This document shows positions 61,931 to 64,000 of a stretch of 64,000 nt of DNA, in pieces. The notes under the pieces were generated by a model. The model saw nothing but the letters and a program-made list of their open reading frames with translations. It had not been told where the DNA came from and ran no database searches. Within the stretch, counting starts at the first letter, position 1. Each line of letters opens with the position of its first letter. The DNA lies in the NCBI RefSeq assembly GCF_900215205.1, contig NZ_OBDY01000001.1:492786-556785 (forward strand), written 5' to 3'. A program made the translations under genes and the position numbers. This stretch comes from Paractinoplanes atraurantiacus (GTDB taxonomy: Bacteria; Actinomycetota; Actinomycetes; Mycobacteriales; Micromonosporaceae).

Positions 61931-64000
61931 CACGCCGGAGAGCTGGGCGCGGCGGCTGATGCCGAGCTTCGGGTAGATCCGGTAGAGGTGTGAGCCGATG
62001 GTGCGGTGGGACAGGAACAGCCGCTCGGCGATCTCCCGGTTGGTCAGTCCCTCCGCCGCCATGGCGGCGATCTGCAACTCCTGCGGAGACAGCTTTTCCC
62101 GTACGGCTTCCCGCCGCTGTCCACTGTGCTCGCCCGCGGCATGCAGCTCGGCTCGGGCCATGTCGGCCCACGGGGTGGCGCCGAGCATGTCGAACGTGTC
62201 GCGGGCGGAGCGCAGAAGATCCTTGTTCCGCCGGCCTTTCCGGCCGCGATGCAGCTGGAGCCTCGCGCGGTAGAGAGGCCACCGCGTCGTGATCTCGCCG
62301 GTGTCGGGATGTGTCAGGACGGAGGCGTACTCCGCCGCGACCACGAGGATCGGCGCACCCACCCGCTCGGCCAGCTCGGGCAGCTCGGCGATCACCTCGC
62401 GCGCCTCGTCCAGCCGGCCGGCCCCGATCGCCGCGTCGAGCAGGTCGGGCACCAGCCACCAGCGCATGTAACGGTGATAGGTCGGTTCGGCGGGATCGAA
62501 GGTCCGGGCCAATACTGCGTACGCCAGACCAGCCTCACCCCGGAAAAGATGGACCAGACCGCGCGCCTGAGCCAGCGCCACCTGGATGTATCGCATGCCG
62601 GCGGTGAGCGGGCTGGCCTCGACCTCCTCGAGCAGCTCGGTCGCCCGGTCGAGGTCGCCGCGCATCGCGGTGATCGCGGCGATGCTGGTCTGCGCCGCCA
62701 TCGCGTAGAAGGCCTCGCCGGTCTCCTGCGCCAGCCCGCGCGCCTCGGTCAGCTCGGCGTGCGCGCGGTCCCACTGACCCAGCCACAGCCGTCCCCAGTT
62801 GCTGCCGCCGAGCAGCCGGGCCAGCACGCCGAGCCGGCCCTGCGACCGGGCACTGTCGACCGCCTCGCCGATCATGCTGGAGCTGCGCTCGAAGTCGCCC
62901 AGCACCAGCGCCGCGCTGCCCAGCCACCGGGCCGCCTCGGGATCGTCGTAGTCGCTGATCTTCTGAAGCACCTCGCGGCCGCGCTCCTCCGGAACCGTGT
63001 ACGCGAGGATCGCCAGCGACAGCGGATCATCCTGCACCAGCGACGCGATGCGGGCGCGGGCCCCGGCCGTCTCCGGACCGGTGGTCTGGAAGAAGCAGCG
63101 CGACGCGGCCCGCCACAGCACCTGCCGTCCCACCTCCGGGCTGCCCGCCTCGATGGCGGCCTCGGCGATGTCGGTCAGCTCCCGCACTCGCCGCAGCGGA
63201 TCGGTGTAGCGCGGATAGCGCACCACCTCGAGCACGTTGGCCAGCCGGGCCCGCTCGACCGGCCCCGCGCCGCCGAGATCGTTGCCGGCCAGCATCTGCT
63301 CGACCTCGTGCCGCGCGCCCACCTCGCTGGCCAGCTCGGCCGCCCGTAGGGTGAGCCGCCCCGGCCGGTCGGTCAGCTCGCCGGCCCGGCGCAACGCCGC
63401 CACGGCCGCCATCGTGGCGCCCCGGGCCCGGGCCCGCTCGGCGTAAAGCTCCAGCTCGGCGGCGAGACCCTCGTCGGTGCCGACCGCGGCCGAGGCGAGA
63501 TGCCACAACCGCCGGTCGGGAAAGTCGGCGAGCTGCTCGGCCAGCGCCCGGTGCGCGGCCAGCCGGGCCGCCAGCGGCGCCCGCTGATAGACGGCCGAGC
63601 GCATCAGCGGATGCCGGAACCGCAGACTGGCCCCGTCGAGCACGATCAGCTCGGCGTCGATGGCCCGCTGCACGTCGTCGAGCCCGGCGCCGGCCGCCGC
63701 GAGCAGCCGCTTGAGGTCGCAGTTGGTGTCGGCCGCCAGCACCAGCAGCAGCCCGGCCGTGCCGGTGTCCTCGGCCCGCGCGGCGAAAGCCCGCTCCAGG
63801 CGGCTGTTCAGGGGCAACGTCTCGTCCAGGAGGCGGCCGGCCGCCGTCTTGGGCAGCTCGACCAGGGCCAGCGGGTTGCCGGCGGCCTCGGTCAGCAGCC
63901 GCCGCCGGGCCACCGCCGGCAGATCCGGGGCGTGCGCGTCGAGCAGGGCGGCCGCGACATCACCGGGCAGGCGCCCGATCTCCAGGTCGGGCAGCCCCGA
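61916..64000 (-). CDS. Large LuxR-family regulator (LAL type), N-terminus beyond the window
   Basis: The frame is open to the window edge: 694 residues are visible and the start and P-loop of the ATPase lie outside. The visible part has an AAA/NB-ARC-like stretch (EAAGNPLALVELP, LRFRHPLMRSAVYQ), a long TPR-like helical region, and a C-terminal LuxR HTH (LSPQELQIAAMAAEGLTNREIAERLFLSHRTIG in parts). A GTG at 63913 occurs in the frame but lies inside the domain, so it is not the start. It is convergent with the three-hydrolase operon. Confidence 0.9.
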   Translation of the reverse strand, partial: SGLPDLEIGRLPGDVAAALLDAHAPDLPAVARRRLLTEAAGNPLALVELPKTAAGRLLDETLPLNSRLERAFAARAEDTGTAGLLLVLAADTNCDLKRLLAAAGAGLDDVQRAIDAELIVLDGASLRFRHPLMRSAVYQRAPLAARLAAHRALAEQLADFPDRRLWHLASAAVGTDEGLAAELELYAERARARGATMAAVAALRRAGELTDRPGRLTLRAAELASEVGARHEVEQMLAGNDLGGAGPVERARLANVLEVVRYPRYTDPLRRVRELTDIAEAAIEAGSPEVGRQVLWRAASRCFFQTTGPETAGARARIASLVQDDPLSLAILAYTVPEERGREVLQKISDYDDPEAARWLGSAALVLGDFERSSSMIGEAVDSARSQGRLGVLARLLGGSNWGRLWLGQWDRAHAELTEARGLAQETGEAFYAMAAQTSIAAITAMRGDLDRATELLEEVEASPLTAGMRYIQVALAQARGLVHLFRGEAGLAYAVLARTFDPAEPTYHRYMRWWLVPDLLDAAIGAGRLDEAREVIAELPELAERVGAPILVVAAEYASVLTHPDTGEITTRWPLYRARLQLHRGRKGRRNKDLLRSARDTFDMLGATPWADMARAELHAAGEHSGQRREAVREKLSPQELQIAAMAAEGLTNREIAERLFLSHRTIGSHLYRIYPKLGISRRAQLSGVLGVT

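Overview
The window is about 64 kb of very GC-rich, densely packed DNA with strongly G/C-biased third codon positions and many GTG starts. Gene content and gene order (DUF3117, TatB, Mrp and HtrA in one block; galU-moeA/glp-rimJ-sepX in another; a 2-oxoglutarate:ferredoxin oxidoreductase; an Rv2578c-type radical SAM protein) point to a filamentous or spore-forming actinobacterium, most likely a member of the Micromonosporaceae such as Actinoplanes. This is inferred from content, not from a database match. I see no prophage, insertion sequence, CRISPR array, rRNA operon or recognisable biosynthetic gene cluster; this is ordinary chromosome with several unusual loci.

Layout. 1-2657: end of hemC, the cobA-hemD fusion and hemB (tetrapyrrole synthesis). 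2654-8109 (minus): secreted nuclease, tandem GNAT protein, membrane-anchored lytic transglycosylase. 8203-14241: an FmdB zinc ribbon, about 1.2 kb without genes carrying a decayed 73-bp tandem repeat, a 1002-residue cyclase/STAND ATPase/TPR protein, a secreted phospholipase A2 and a potassium channel. 14253-17691: korB-korA and a lone nuoA. 17761-23490: DivIVA-like protein, SRPBCC protein, 3-methyladenine glycosylase, divergent doxX/tetR, trypsin-like protease, and an enoyl-CoA hydratase coupled to a PaaX regulator. 23750-31829: DUF3117, leucyl aminopeptidase, O-methyltransferase, HtrA, TatB, Mrp, DUF1003, MgtE-N/CBS protein and PhzF protein; much of this resembles the Mycobacterium tuberculosis Rv1209-Rv1232c order as I recall it, but without sigE. 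32069-37840: small metabolic and membrane genes around a second gene-free repeat-rich stretch. 37860-39788: a radical SAM protein interrupted by an intein and preceded by a perfect LexA box. 39896-47902: trxA, an AT-richer regulatory stretch with a CRP-type palindrome, a tRNA/rRNA methyltransferase, then PH, PHP, MarC, RecB-like, MpaB, Fur and DUF2231 genes. 48035-56716: CpaB-like, FmdB, 5-formyl-THF cyclo-ligase, GGDEF, galU, glp/moeA, rimJ and sepX/glpR. 56805-56878: tRNA-Ala(CGC). 57347-64000: an HTH/NB-ARC/TPR regulator leading three tightly packed alpha/beta hydrolase genes, facing a large LuxR-type regulator cut by the window edge.

Their working together. Clear functional units are the heme genes, korAB, the coupled mgtE-like/DUF1003 pair, the coupled paaX/hydratase pair, the galU-glp-rimJ-sepX cell-envelope/division block, and the regulator-plus-three-hydrolases operon. 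Many genes have a TANNNT hexamer 6-8 bases before the start codon, the layout expected of leaderless transcripts. Several convergent pairs share palindromic stop codons (CTAG or TTAA), leaving no room for terminators between them.
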